Translations under genes and position numbers: made by a program
The notes under the pieces: generated by a model
Told to the model about the DNA's origin: nothing
Databases searched by the model: none
The model's input: the letters and a program-made list of their open reading frames with translations, nothing else
In this document: in pieces, positions 55,165 to 64,000 of the stretch
Numbering within the stretch: the first letter of the stretch is position 1
How the letters are laid out: each line of letters starts with the position of its first letter
Origin: Providencia rustigianii DSM 4541
GTDB taxonomy: Bacteria > Pseudomonadota > Gammaproteobacteria > Enterobacterales > Enterobacteriaceae
Assembly (NCBI RefSeq): GCF_000156395.1
Contig: NZ_GG703820.1
Span: 288,947 to 352,946, forward strand
Length of the DNA stretch: 64,000 nt
Reading direction: 5' to 3'

Positions 55165-56466
55165 TTAACGGCGCCCTTGCCAATATCCAGAGACTTGATG
55201 CCAACATTTTGCGAGGGATACAATTGCATTTCTCATGCTATCTTTCCCCACGATATTGGCATGGGGAATCGAGCTCATCAGGTCATAGCGACTAGAGCCT
55301 TCTGCCATCCCTTCCGCTAGCACTTTACAAACAATCTGGCTTGGAGTGACGCCAAAACCGGAATACCCTTGCACATAAAAAACATTGTTATGACCAGGAA
55401 TAGTGCCAATTTGTGGGAATAAATTGGCACTGCAAGCCATTGGACCACCCCATGCCAACTCGATTTTCACATCTTTCAAGTATGGGAAAACGTTCAACAT
55501 TAACTTGCGGTTCCACGCTTTTAAGTCGGATGGAATATACTCAAGAAAATAGGTTGAGCTTCCAAACAACAAGCGGTTTTCATTTGTCACACGGTAGTAG
55601 TCAATCACAGGGCGAATATCACTGTATGCGCCACGAATAGGGCTGATACGCTCAATCAGCTCATCAGAGAGCTCTTCCGTCATCAGTTGATAGGCATAGG
55701 TATTAATCGTTTTTGGATACAGCGTTGGCTCAAGACCATTTAAAAATCCATCACAAGCCCACAGCATTTTCTTCGCTTTGACCGATCCCATTGCCGTGCG
55801 AACAGTAACGGTATCGCCATATTCAACATTCAGTACTTGGCTATTTTCAAAAATTTTTGCGCCATATTCACTGACTGCTTTTGCTTCACCTAACAGCAAG
55901 TTAAGGGAATGAACATGCCCTCCCCCCATGTGTTTTATTCCACAGGTATAAGCATCAGAGCCAATGATTTGTTTTAAATCGGACCCGGTATAAAATTCAA
56001 TTTCTTCATCCGGAGCAACTGCTTTGAAATCTGTTAGCCAGCTACGTAATGTTTTTTCTTGGCGCTTATTACTGCCTAAATAGGCATAACCATGGCAAAA
56101 ATCCGCATCAATATTATATTTAGCAATGCGGTCGCGCATAATGCCTGCGCCCATATTGCTAAGTTTAAAAATTGTTTCTAAACCTTCAGAACCAACATGC
56201 TTCTTGATTGCATCTAAGTCATGACCAATGCCAGCCATCACTTGTCCACCATTTCGCCCTGTACCACCATAGCCAAGATGACGCCCTTCAAGGATAGCAA
56301 TGTTAGTGATGCCTTTTTCACACAGCTCCAGTGCGGTATTTATGCCTGAAAAACCACCACCGATAATCACGACATCAACGTCCAGATCTTCTTTTAATGT
56401 AGGAAAACGCAGATCATATTTTTTTGTTGCTGAGTAATAAGTTAATGATTCTACTTGGTTATTCAT
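55165..56466 (-). CDS. FAD-dependent amine oxidoreductase, PuuB-like
   Basis: The 433-residue DAO-family flavoprotein has the Rossmann motif DVVIIGGGFSGINTALEL near residue 31, GYGGTGRNGGQV near 66 and the C-terminal VYVQGYSGFGVTPSQIV. It resembles gamma-glutamylputrescine oxidase. It would oxidise an amine to an aldehyde, releasing ammonia and hydrogen peroxide, and is the first gene of the operon with the cupin and aldehyde dehydrogenase. No glutamylputrescine ligase is present, so the substrate may be a free amine. Confidence 0.87.
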   Translation of the reverse strand: MNNQVESLTYYSATKKYDLRFPTLKEDLDVDVVIIGGGFSGINTALELCEKGITNIAILEGRHLGYGGTGRNGGQVMAGIGHDLDAIKKHVGSEGLETIFKLSNMGAGIMRDRIAKYNIDADFCHGYAYLGSNKRQEKTLRSWLTDFKAVAPDEEIEFYTGSDLKQIIGSDAYTCGIKHMGGGHVHSLNLLLGEAKAVSEYGAKIFENSQVLNVEYGDTVTVRTAMGSVKAKKMLWACDGFLNGLEPTLYPKTINTYAYQLMTEELSDELIERISPIRGAYSDIRPVIDYYRVTNENRLLFGSSTYFLEYIPSDLKAWNRKLMLNVFPYLKDVKIELAWGGPMACSANLFPQIGTIPGHNNVFYVQGYSGFGVTPSQIVCKVLAEGMAEGSSRYDLMSSIPHANIVGKDSMRNAIVSLAKCWHQVSGYWQGRR

Positions 56467-56753
56467 AATGGATACCCTGTCTAGTATCTTACAATAACCT
56501 TGATTATGTTAACCTGGCATTAACATTTACATAGCCCTTTAGGGACATTCTAAAACATAAAATTAACATCTGTGATGCAAGTACAGTATTAACTTATAAA
56601 TGATATAAAAAAACTTTAAATATTCTTTTTAAATTTTAATAACTTAATTGATTATTTTTATATTAATGGAAATGGTTATCCACAACTAAACGAGATGAAA
56701 AATGAGGAGGTAAGCTAAAAATATTTCTCTGAAAAAATTATTCAGTGCCAATA

Positions 56754-57500
56754 TTATTGCTTTATTGGTGTCATTAATAAGTTAAATAACTCGACTTGTG
56801 AGCCTATACCGAGTTTTTGATAGATATTTTTTCGGTGATTTTTCACGGTTCCTAAACTGATGAATAAGGTATCTGCTATCTGCGGGGAACCTTTACCTTC
56901 CAAAATTAACTCAACAACCTCACACTCTCTTGGCGTTAGGCCAAAACAGGTTTGTAAATCTGTATGTCGATAATCACTAGAGACTGAATTAGGAACCACA
57001 TCTTTATGGAGCCTAGCGATACTCCTAATAATATCAAAAGCTTCTTTCAATGGTGCCCGCTTACTTTCTTCTGATAACAAAGGCTTTTCTTCATTACCAA
57101 AAAAGATAGCCAGCTGCCTATCACGAGAGATCTCCAACAGTAAGCCCGCCTCATCACACCATCCCGTTTTACGGTAAAAATTCAGATAATAATCCGTATG
57201 GTGAAAACCTTTTGGTGCTAGCTCTTTTAAGGTCAATACCTTAGAACTTCCCCCCTTTAGCAGTTCTTGATAAAAGGGGTCCATTAAATAAGCGCCACGT
57301 TGATATAAGCGATTAATATTATCGCTATTACGCGTTTCAACTTTAGAGAGAAAACGAGGAGCTCCCCCTTTTTCGAAGGCATAAATAATCGCGTTATCAA
57401 AAGCAATAAAAGAAGAGAGCCAAGATAAGAGGTTAGGATAGAACTGGTTGGTAGCAACAGAATCAATAAGATGGGGTAACTTATTTAGATAATTATCCAT
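56754..57500 (-). CDS. LuxR-family transcriptional regulator
   Basis: The 248-residue protein has a C-terminal LuxR-type helix-turn-helix (about 183-240, FGLTPRECEVVELILEGKGSPQIADTLFISLGTVKNHRKNIYQKLGI). The N-terminal sensing domain is not recognised. It lies 287 bp upstream of the PuuB-like operon on the same strand and may activate it, forming a second local regulator beside the one at 52485. Confidence 0.85.
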   Translation of the reverse strand: MDNYLNKLPHLIDSVATNQFYPNLLSWLSSFIAFDNAIIYAFEKGGAPRFLSKVETRNSDNINRLYQRGAYLMDPFYQELLKGGSSKVLTLKELAPKGFHHTDYYLNFYRKTGWCDEAGLLLEISRDRQLAIFFGNEEKPLLSEESKRAPLKEAFDIIRSIARLHKDVVPNSVSSDYRHTDLQTCFGLTPRECEVVELILEGKGSPQIADTLFISLGTVKNHRKNIYQKLGIGSQVELFNLLMTPIKQ

Positions 57501-57701
57501 TATACCCCCTATTCATTAACTCATTAATAAGCCCCTGCCAAACATATTCGAGCAGGATAGAGTGGTATAAAAACCATATTATGAAAGGAATCTCAATTAG
57601 TTTGTTATTACTATGTTAATCAAATCACAATGAATACTGTTTTTGTTAAAATTTTTTAACAATCACTTGATAAATTGAAAAGAAAATTCAGAGAGGATAT
57701 A

Positions 57702-57727
57702 CAGAAAAACAGCCCCGAAAGGCTGTT
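57702..57727 (-). terminator. Terminator of the glycosyltransferase gene
   Basis: The stem AACAGCC/GGCTGTT with a TTTCGG-type loop is followed by TTTTCTG on the minus strand, 7 bp after the stop codon. Confidence 0.8.
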
Positions 57728-57733
57728 AATGCA

Positions 57734-58720
57734 TTAATGTTTAATAATGGCTTTTAACTTGGAATAGCGGCGAATTAAACGCCATTTTAATTTCAGGGTT
57801 GTCGCATGTTTCCAGACGATTTCCCAGTAACCTTTATCAAAGAACATTTGTACCATTTGTTTTTGAATTTCAGGGGATTTTATCGCTAATAGCGCTTGTA
57901 CGACTCCTAACCCCTCTTTACCTACTTGCCATAAACAGGCTGGTGCTTGCTTAACGTGTTCCGGATAGCGTTGATAAATAGCCAATAACATATCAAGGAT
58001 TTTCAAATAGGTATTAATCTTGCGTACAGATCTTTCATCACCCGTTAATGAGTGAGAAACTGACTGATTATGAATCAAATATTCATAATACTGTTCATTG
58101 ATAAATTGCACCCGTTTTGCCACTAACAACATTTCTGTAGTCCAAGGAATATCCTGATGATGCAGCTTTGGCTCAAAGAAAAAGTGATATTCCCTAATAA
58201 GCTCTAAACGATAGATATTTAACCAAGTCACATGTAAAAATTTACGGGAGCTCAACCCCATTTGTAGCCATTGTGGCCCAGTGATCACGCCGGTTGATGG
58301 CACTTTATTTGGCGGAAAAATTGCTTTAGGCGCATCACCATTGGTATACACATAAGTACCATTACATGTTGCAACATCTAAATCTCCCTCAAGTGCGATC
58401 TCTAATAAACGACCATACATTTTCGGGTTAATTTCATCATCAATATCAGGGAAAGTGATATATTTTCCCGTAGCCTCTACCATTCCCGTATTGCGAGCAA
58501 CAGAAACACCTTGGTTTTCCTGAAAGAGAACTTTGATATTCTCAAATTTATCTTCATATTGACGAATAACGCCTTCACTATCATCTTTAGAACCGTCGTT
58601 AACAACGATCAGTTCCCAGTTTTCCAATTTCTGCGCGATCAGGCTATCAAAAAAATGAGGTAAAAATTTTTCACCGTTGTATACGGCTACAACGATACTC
58701 AAAACAGGTTGAGAAGACAT
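57734..58720 (-). CDS. Family 2 glycosyltransferase
   Basis: The 328-residue protein has a GT-A fold: SIVVAVYNGEKFLPHF at the N-terminus, VNDGSKDDSEG, NTGMVEATGKYITFPDIDDEINP with the metal-binding acidic cluster. There is no membrane segment in the C-terminal third, which is basic and may sit at the membrane surface. It probably adds a sugar to lipopolysaccharide or another surface glycan. It stands alone, with no other glycan genes nearby, so the acceptor cannot be inferred. Confidence 0.88.
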   Translation of the reverse strand: MSSQPVLSIVVAVYNGEKFLPHFFDSLIAQKLENWELIVVNDGSKDDSEGVIRQYEDKFENIKVLFQENQGVSVARNTGMVEATGKYITFPDIDDEINPKMYGRLLEIALEGDLDVATCNGTYVYTNGDAPKAIFPPNKVPSTGVITGPQWLQMGLSSRKFLHVTWLNIYRLELIREYHFFFEPKLHHQDIPWTTEMLLVAKRVQFINEQYYEYLIHNQSVSHSLTGDERSVRKINTYLKILDMLLAIYQRYPEHVKQAPACLWQVGKEGLGVVQALLAIKSPEIQKQMVQMFFDKGYWEIVWKHATTLKLKWRLIRRYSKLKAIIKH

Positions 58721-58930
58721 GTATTAACCTTAAACTAATCAAAAAGATTATAATTAAAAAATATATTCGTTCATTTCATATAAATTTTATAATTAAATCA
58801 ATATAGTTATGATAGAAGTTACTGATATGGCTCTATTATTACTCAAATACCCAAATAGTTGTGAACTAATTTTTACTTCTTTGATCTAACAAACATCAAT
58901 TATACCTCACGATAACAGAAGGATCCTCCC

Positions 58931-59860
58931 GTGGCTGGAAGTAGCTTACTTGCCTTATTAGATGATATTGCCGCAGTATTAGATGACGTATCCGTCATGA
59001 CAAAAATGGCAGCAAAGAAAACATCGGGAGTTTTAGGGGATGACCTCGCCTTAAACGCTCAACAAGTGACTGGGGTACGCGCCGATAGGGAGTTGCCTGT
59101 TGTCTGGTCCGTTGCAAAAGGCTCTTTTCTCAATAAGTTAATTTTGGTACCACTGGCATTATTGATTAGTGCATTTATTCCCTGGGCAGTGACTCCACTT
59201 CTAATGGTAGGAGGTGCATATCTTTGTTTTGAAGGGGCAGAAAAGCTAGCGCATAAATTTTTGCATAAAAATAGCCAAGAGCCGTCGGAAACACAGCAAG
59301 TTGAGCTATCTCCAGAAGATATTGCTGAATTTGAAAAACAAAAAATTAAAGGCGCAATTCGTACCGATTTTGTGCTATCCGCTGAAATCATCGCTATCAC
59401 TCTAGGTATTGTCTCCTCAACGACTTTTCTCAATCAAGTTGTAGTCCTATCACTCATTGCTATTGTCATGACTATCGGAGTGTATGGATTAGTTGCAGGG
59501 ATAGTAAAACTCGATGACTTAGGGTTTTATTTACAGAAAAAAGCATCAGCGCTCTTACGTAAATGCGGTAATGGGTTAATTTATGCCACGCCTTATCTCA
59601 TGAAAACGCTTTCCGTCGTTGGAACCGCAGCAATGTTTATGGTCGGTGGAGGTATACTCACACATGGAATTTCTTACCTGCATTCATGGATAGAAAAAGT
59701 CGCTGAAATGTCGGCGATGACCCCCGCAATTGGTGCTATTTTGCAATTTTTAATGCCTTCTATTCTTAACTTAGTGTTCGGGTTGGTTATTGGTTTAATC
59801 ATTGTGCTAATCTTCAGTGTTTTCGCTCACGTTAAAAAAGCCAAACCCTCGCTAAAATAG
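58931..59860 (+). CDS. DUF808 family membrane protein (YedI-like)
   Basis: The 309-residue inner-membrane protein begins [42 protein letters not shown] as the DUF808/YedI family does. Hydrophobic segments lie at about 70-100, 145-195, 225-250 and 270-300. A Glu/Gln-rich linker is at about 115-135. The function is unknown. The start is GTG with AAGGA upstream. It is a single gene. Confidence 0.88.
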   Translation: MAGSSLLALLDDIAAVLDDVSVMTKMAAKKTSGVLGDDLALNAQQVTGVRADRELPVVWSVAKGSFLNKLILVPLALLISAFIPWAVTPLLMVGGAYLCFEGAEKLAHKFLHKNSQEPSETQQVELSPEDIAEFEKQKIKGAIRTDFVLSAEIIAITLGIVSSTTFLNQVVVLSLIAIVMTIGVYGLVAGIVKLDDLGFYLQKKASALLRKCGNGLIYATPYLMKTLSVVGTAAMFMVGGGILTHGISYLHSWIEKVAEMSAMTPAIGAILQFLMPSILNLVFGLVIGLIIVLIFSVFAHVKKAKPSLK

Positions 59861-59926
59861 TTGATAAATAGCATTAATCTTATGTGATAATTCGTGAATT
59901 AGCGTTGCGCCAGAGGAAAAAGAATT

Positions 59927-61705
59927 ATGCCGACACTTTACCGCCGTTTCTCAATTATCAATCAAGTCATTGGGTTGATGTTATTAATTGCGATCCTAGG
60001 TATTATCGGCATGACTATATCTAATCGCATGATCATCAGTGCGCAAGGCAATGCCCATGCAATTAATACCTCTGGCTCATTACGTATGCAAAGCTACCGC
60101 TTACTTTCCTTGACGCCTCTAAATCAACAAAATCAAAGCTATCTTAATGAGCTAGAAAACGACTTATTAAGCCCCGAATTAACCCAAGTTGTCAAAATCG
60201 AAAACTTAACACCGCAATTTAATAAAATACATGACTTTTGGCTAAATACCCTAAAGCCAGCACTTACTCAGGCTTCATCTCCAGATGACGCCCGCTACGA
60301 AGTCATTACTTTTGTTAATATGCTCAATGAGCTCGTTCATAATATTGATGATATTACCGAGAGAAAAATTGCCTATGTTGCGATGACACAACTCATTTTT
60401 ATCAGTCTCGTTTTCTTATTATTAACAGGAACTATATGGCATCTAAGACGAAAAATTTACTACCCTTGGATGAAGTTACTTTCTATGGTGAATGCGATTG
60501 GTCAAAAGGATTTTAGCCAACGTTATCCATTAAAAAATAATAAACAAGATGAGCTCAATGCCCTTGGCGAAACACTAAACCACATGTCTGATGAACTAGC
60601 ACAAAGCTATCATCAGCTTGAAGAACGGGTTGCAGAAAAAACAGCTGACCTATTAGCTAAAAATCGTGTTTTATCTTATCTGTACCAGTCAAATCAAATT
60701 TTGCACTCTTCAGATACACTCTATTCAAGGCTACAAAAGGTCTTAGTAGAATTAAAAAGTATCACGCAATTAAAAAATCTACGTATAAGACTGTATGAAG
60801 ATAGTAATGAAAAATACTTTCATGAAATCTCTTATTTTTCTAGTCCTGCTGCTCAGGATATGGAATTAACTCATGCGGTTGATCCGTTTAGATCTCAGGA
60901 AATGATTTTTAATAACCCACAAATACTACAGTGGGATCTATCTGATAACATGCATCGATATGGTGTTATTATCGGTGAAATTGAGCAAAACCAACCATTT
61001 GCAGATGAAAAAAATAAACTGGTACTGATGTTAGCTAAGCAAATTTCAGGCATGTTAACAATGGAGCAGCAAATAGAACAGCAGCAGCAATTACTCATTA
61101 TGGACGAGCGTGCAGCCATTGCTCGAGAGCTGCATGACTCAATTGCACAGTCGCTCTCATGCCTAAAAATGCAAATTAGCTATCTACAAATGCAACCCGA
61201 ACCTCTACCGGAAACGACTAAACATTTACTCAATGAGATGCGTACTGAAATCAATACTGCGTATAGCCAATTACGTGAATTACTGACGACATTCCGTTTA
61301 AAATTGACTGAGTCTGGTTTATTGCCCTCACTTAAAAGCACGCTTGATGAATTTAGTGAACGTATTGGATTCAAGATTCAACTTAGCTATGACATACCAG
61401 CTAAAAGTATTTCACCTCATCAATCGATTCATATAATTCAAATAATACGCGAAGCGCTAAGCAATATTTTAAAGCATGCGAATGCAAACTGGGCAGCCAT
61501 ATCCCTAAGCCAAGATCGAGGAATAGTCACCATTACCATTGATGATAATGGTCGAGGAATAGATGACAATCCCAATAAAATCAACCACTATGGTTTAATC
61601 ATTATGAGAGAAAGAGCGCTCAGCTTGAATGGTGAATGCTATATAACACCACGAGTTCAAGGGGGAACCGAGGTTAAAGTAACTTTCCCTCTGTCAGAAG
61701 TTTAA
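59927..61705 (+). CDS. narX: Nitrate/nitrite sensor histidine kinase NarX
   Basis: The 592-residue membrane kinase has two membrane segments (about 14-33 and 150-170) flanking a periplasmic sensor with the nitrate-binding P-box NAHAINTSGSLRMQSYRLL. A HAMP domain (about 170-225), a central GAF-like module (about 245-385), the HisKA_3 phosphoacceptor His403 in RELHDSIAQSL and the ATPase DDNGRGI with HYGLIIMRERA follow. The central module lacks the cysteine cluster of E. coli NarX. It is 37 bp upstream of narL. Confidence 0.93.
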   Translation: MPTLYRRFSIINQVIGLMLLIAILGIIGMTISNRMIISAQGNAHAINTSGSLRMQSYRLLSLTPLNQQNQSYLNELENDLLSPELTQVVKIENLTPQFNKIHDFWLNTLKPALTQASSPDDARYEVITFVNMLNELVHNIDDITERKIAYVAMTQLIFISLVFLLLTGTIWHLRRKIYYPWMKLLSMVNAIGQKDFSQRYPLKNNKQDELNALGETLNHMSDELAQSYHQLEERVAEKTADLLAKNRVLSYLYQSNQILHSSDTLYSRLQKVLVELKSITQLKNLRIRLYEDSNEKYFHEISYFSSPAAQDMELTHAVDPFRSQEMIFNNPQILQWDLSDNMHRYGVIIGEIEQNQPFADEKNKLVLMLAKQISGMLTMEQQIEQQQQLLIMDERAAIARELHDSIAQSLSCLKMQISYLQMQPEPLPETTKHLLNEMRTEINTAYSQLRELLTTFRLKLTESGLLPSLKSTLDEFSERIGFKIQLSYDIPAKSISPHQSIHIIQIIREALSNILKHANANWAAISLSQDRGIVTITIDDNGRGIDDNPNKINHYGLIIMRERALSLNGECYITPRVQGGTEVKVTFPLSEV

Positions 61706-61742
61706 TACGCCGGAAAAAATCATTCATGGAGACCAAAAATAA

Positions 61743-62381
61743 ATGAACGAAAAATCAACGATCTTACTCATTGATGATCATCCGATGCTAAGAAATGGTG
61801 TAAAACAACTAATTAGCTTAGAGCCTTCATTACAGGTCATCGGAGAAGCAGGTGATGGGAAGACAGGGATCCAAATTGCAGAAGAACAAGATCCTGACTT
61901 AATTCTTCTGGATCTTAATATGCCAGGGATGAATGGATTTGAAACCCTTGATGAATTAAGAAAGCGCGAACTCTCAGGTCGGATCATTTTATTTACTGTG
62001 TCCAATTATAGTGATGATCTTGTGAGTGCATTAAAAAGAGGTGCCGATGGATATTTACTAAAAGATATGGAGCCTGAAGAGTTAATTATTGCACTAAAAG
62101 AAGCGGCAAGTGGCAAGATGGTCGTTAGCCCAACATTAACTTCAGTGCTAGCTGAATCGCTAAGAGATCATCAGACACAATCGGAAAGTGATGCTGTAGC
62201 CTTAACCCCAAGAGAGTCGGATATTTTGGAACTCATTGCTCAAGGGTTATCTAATAAAATGATTGCGCGAAATTTAGATATTGCAGAAAGTACAGTAAAA
62301 GTACATGTCAAACATTTACTAAAAAAGTTAAATTTAAAATCTAGAGTAGAAGCTGCCGTTTGGGTATTACAACAGAAATAA
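61743..62381 (+). CDS. narL: Nitrate/nitrite response regulator NarL
   Basis: The 212-residue regulator has a receiver domain ([17 protein letters not shown], phosphoacceptor Asp57 in [11 protein letters not shown], Lys in [18 protein letters not shown]) and a C-terminal LuxR-type helix-turn-helix (about 148-205, [23 protein letters not shown]). Its sequence is closer to NarL than to NarP. It activates nitrate respiration genes and represses alternatives. The start has a GGAGACC site. It is paired with narX; the narGHJI genes are outside the window. Confidence 0.94.
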   Translation: MNEKSTILLIDDHPMLRNGVKQLISLEPSLQVIGEAGDGKTGIQIAEEQDPDLILLDLNMPGMNGFETLDELRKRELSGRIILFTVSNYSDDLVSALKRGADGYLLKDMEPEELIIALKEAASGKMVVSPTLTSVLAESLRDHQTQSESDAVALTPRESDILELIAQGLSNKMIARNLDIAESTVKVHVKHLLKKLNLKSRVEAAVWVLQQK

Positions 62382-62392
62382 GATGTTAAATA

Positions 62393-62433
62393 ATTCATAG
62401 CTACATGACCACATCATCTAGCTATGAATTTTC
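62393..62433 (+). terminator. Possible narL terminator
   Basis: The stem AATTCATAGCT/AGCTATGAATT with a 15-base loop, followed by TTCC, lies 12 bp after the stop codon. The stem is AT-rich and the T-tract short. Confidence 0.45.
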
Positions 62434-62540
62434 CTCGTTACTATCCCCCACAATAAACCCATATCAATAGCTCTAATCTACAAGCTAATTTTTTCCAGTT
62501 ATAATAAGCTCGTTGAAGACTTATCTATGAAAAATACGAA

Positions 62541-63065
62541 ATGATGAAAGAAGAACAACTTATTTTAGTTAATGAACAAGATATTGAAATTGGTACGATG
62601 CCAAAATTACTTGCTCATCAAGAAGGTCGTTTACATCGGGCATTTTCTATTTTTATTTTTAATAATAAAAATGAATTGCTGATTCAGCAACGAGCTTTCC
62701 ATAAATATCATTCCGCAGGTCAGTGGGCTAATTCATGCTGTAGCCACCCTAGACCTCAAGAAAATACATTAGATGCCGCTATACGCCGGTTATATGAAGA
62801 ACTTGGGTTCAAGACTGAGCTAAAACATGTCGATGCTTTTATCTACTATGCAGACGTTAATGGTGGATTGATTGAGCATGAGTATGACCATATTTTTGTT
62901 GGTTATTATAATGGTGACTTTAAACCTAATTCCAATGAAGTGAATGCGGTCCGTTGGGTTGGAATTGAATTGCTGAATCAAGAGGTTCATGAGGAACCCA
63001 CAAAATTTACCCCATGGTTTAAAGCAATTTTAGCAAAATATCCTTTATTGAACTTTACTATCTGA
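62541..63065 (+). CDS. idi: Isopentenyl-diphosphate delta-isomerase (type I)
   Basis: This 174-residue Nudix-fold enzyme interconverts isopentenyl and dimethylallyl diphosphate. It has the IDI-specific catalytic cysteine in SCCSHP near residue 67, the Nudix-like AIRRLYEELGF and HEYDHIFVG with the metal-binding residues. The length is typical for bacterial IDI (about 180). The first two codons are both ATG; either may be used. It is a single gene. Confidence 0.95.
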   Translation: MMKEEQLILVNEQDIEIGTMPKLLAHQEGRLHRAFSIFIFNNKNELLIQQRAFHKYHSAGQWANSCCSHPRPQENTLDAAIRRLYEELGFKTELKHVDAFIYYADVNGGLIEHEYDHIFVGYYNGDFKPNSNEVNAVRWVGIELLNQEVHEEPTKFTPWFKAILAKYPLLNFTI

Positions 63066-63460
63066 TTTTAAAATACCTTAATTCAGTAAAATTGGCTCTA
63101 TGACATTTATCTCTATTTAAGATAAAAATGCTAATAAATAGCTGTTTATACCCCAAGGCCTAAAATATCCCTTCAGTTATTTCCCACTAAAACCCGATGT
63201 ATTACACATTAATATTCCAAATCGCTTATATTTTTTCGTCATTAATCAGAACTGACTCAGCACAAGAAGATATACGCCAGGAAAAGTACAAGAAAGAAAA
63301 GAAGAAAAAAAGAAAGGAAGAGCGGAAGAAAGGGATCGAAAAAAAATCACCTAGGGGTTCAATGACGGATTGGGTTAATTGACGGATGAGTTTCAGTACT
63401 TTTGCCAACTTAAAATTGGAAAACGATTGAACCTCTTCAACTGTCACCAAGTACCCAACG
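63066..63460. other. Intergenic region with a polypurine tract
   Basis: No gene is supported. A 47-base stretch at about 63290-63336 on the plus strand is almost entirely A and G. The open frames over it (both strands) are low-complexity and lack motifs. Confidence 0.5.
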
Positions 63461-63486
63461 CAAAAAAGCCACCCAATGGGTGGCTT
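63461..63486 (-). terminator. rRNA operon terminator
   Basis: A perfect stem GCCACCCA/TGGGTGGC is followed by T6 on the minus strand, 14 bp beyond the 5S gene. Confidence 0.9.
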
Positions 63487-63499
63487 CTCGGCTAATTTA

Positions 63500-63619
63500 A
63501 TGTCTGGCAGTTCCCTACTCTCACATGGGGAGACCCCACACTACCATCGGCGCTACGGCGTTTCACTTCTGAGTTCGGCATGGGGTCAGGTGGGACCACC
63601 GCGCTATTGCCGCCAGACA
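63500..63619 (-). rRNA. rrf: 5S ribosomal RNA
   Basis: The 120-nt gene on the minus strand runs from TGTCTGGCGGCAATAGCG to GGAACTGCCAGACAT with the conserved CCCACCTGACCCCATGCCGA and GAACTCAGAAGTGAAACG. Ends pair with each other (helix I). Confidence 0.97.
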
Positions 63620-63757
63620 AATTCTGTTTATTCCCGTTTAAGTCTTTTATCCTTAAACCAGAACATCAATCCTGAACAAGCTGCTGTGTCCTTCACCTTT
63701 CGGCTTCTCACTTTATTGAATTCAACTTTATCTCTCTAAAACACCTTCGGTGTTGTC

Positions 63758-64000
63758 AGGTTAAGCCTCACGGTTCATTAGTATTGGTTAGCTCAACGTA
63801 TCGCTACGCTTACACACCCAACCTATCAACGTCTTAGTCTTAAACGTTCCTTTAGGACCCTTAAAGAGTCAGGGAAGACTCATCTCAAGGCAAGTTTCCC
63901 GCTTAGATGCTTTCAGCGGTTATCTCTTCCGCACTTAGCTACCGGGCAATGCCATTGGCATGACAACCCGAACACCAGTGGTGCGTCCACTCCGGTCCTC
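63758..64000 (-). rRNA. rrl: 23S ribosomal RNA, 3' end
   Basis: The last about 243 nt of 23S rRNA on the minus strand. The plus-strand complement GGTTAAGCCTCACGGTTCAT is the usual gammaproteobacterial 23S terminus. The gene continues beyond the window. The 3' end position is by comparison with E. coli and may be off by a few bases. Confidence 0.95.

Noticed and set aside
63197..63382. A 61-codon plus-strand frame over the polypurine tract
   Set aside because: Its Lys/Glu/Arg runs simply reflect the purine tract; there is no family resemblance.

Overview
The window is a core-chromosome stretch of a gammaproteobacterium of the Morganellaceae, most likely Providencia. This rests on near-identity of the housekeeping proteins to enterobacterial families, an AT-rich base composition, and a gene order (thr, arcA, creA, rob, gpmB, yjjX, trpR, slt, ettA, nadR, radA, serB, smp, deo genes, yjjV/yjjU, prfC, rimI/holD, rsmC, tRNA-Leu) that follows the E. 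coli map with insertions and losses. The species call is an inference.

Bases 1-19.3k: the thr operon (minus strand) with a readable leader peptide, attenuator and promoter; arcA behind a long AT-rich leader with a perfect FNR site; an orphan phosphoribosyltransferase; creA without creBCD; then rob, gpmB, yjjX, trpR with its operator, slt, a lineage-specific orphan, ettA (TTG start), nadR, radA, a threefold tandem array of ERIC-type repeats, serB and smp.

Bases 20.1-32.5k are accessory. A Fur-box-flanked cluster encodes a dedicated TonB homologue, an ECF sigma factor, a FecR-type anti-sigma factor, a TonB-dependent receptor with an N-terminal signalling domain, a YddA-type ABC transporter and a PqqL/FusC-type M16 protease. 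This is the gene set of the ferredoxin-uptake (Fus) or protease-associated import family, here joined to cell-surface signalling. The receptor carries one in-frame TAA stop and is probably inactive in this isolate. An AT-rich orphan, an acetyltransferase and a HigBA toxin-antitoxin module follow.

Bases 32.5-47.4k: the deoCABD nucleoside-catabolism operon and a CNT nucleoside transporter, both with perfect CRP sites; yjjV, yjjU and a BON lipoprotein; two tandem hok/sok-type type I toxin-antitoxin loci; prfC; a decarboxylating dehydrogenase; rimI-holD; and rsmC. Two identical tRNA-Leu(CAG) genes separated by an ERIC-like element come next, then a small Fur-controlled membrane protein and phoA with a Pho box.

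Bases 50-57.5k hold a probable amine-catabolic cluster: an APC permease with a DUF3156 partner, a PuuB-type FAD oxidase, a cupin, a FeaB-type aldehyde dehydrogenase, and two LuxR-type regulators. The right end carries a family 2 glycosyltransferase, a DUF808 membrane protein, narX-narL, idi, and the 3' end of an rRNA operon (5S and part of 23S, minus strand).
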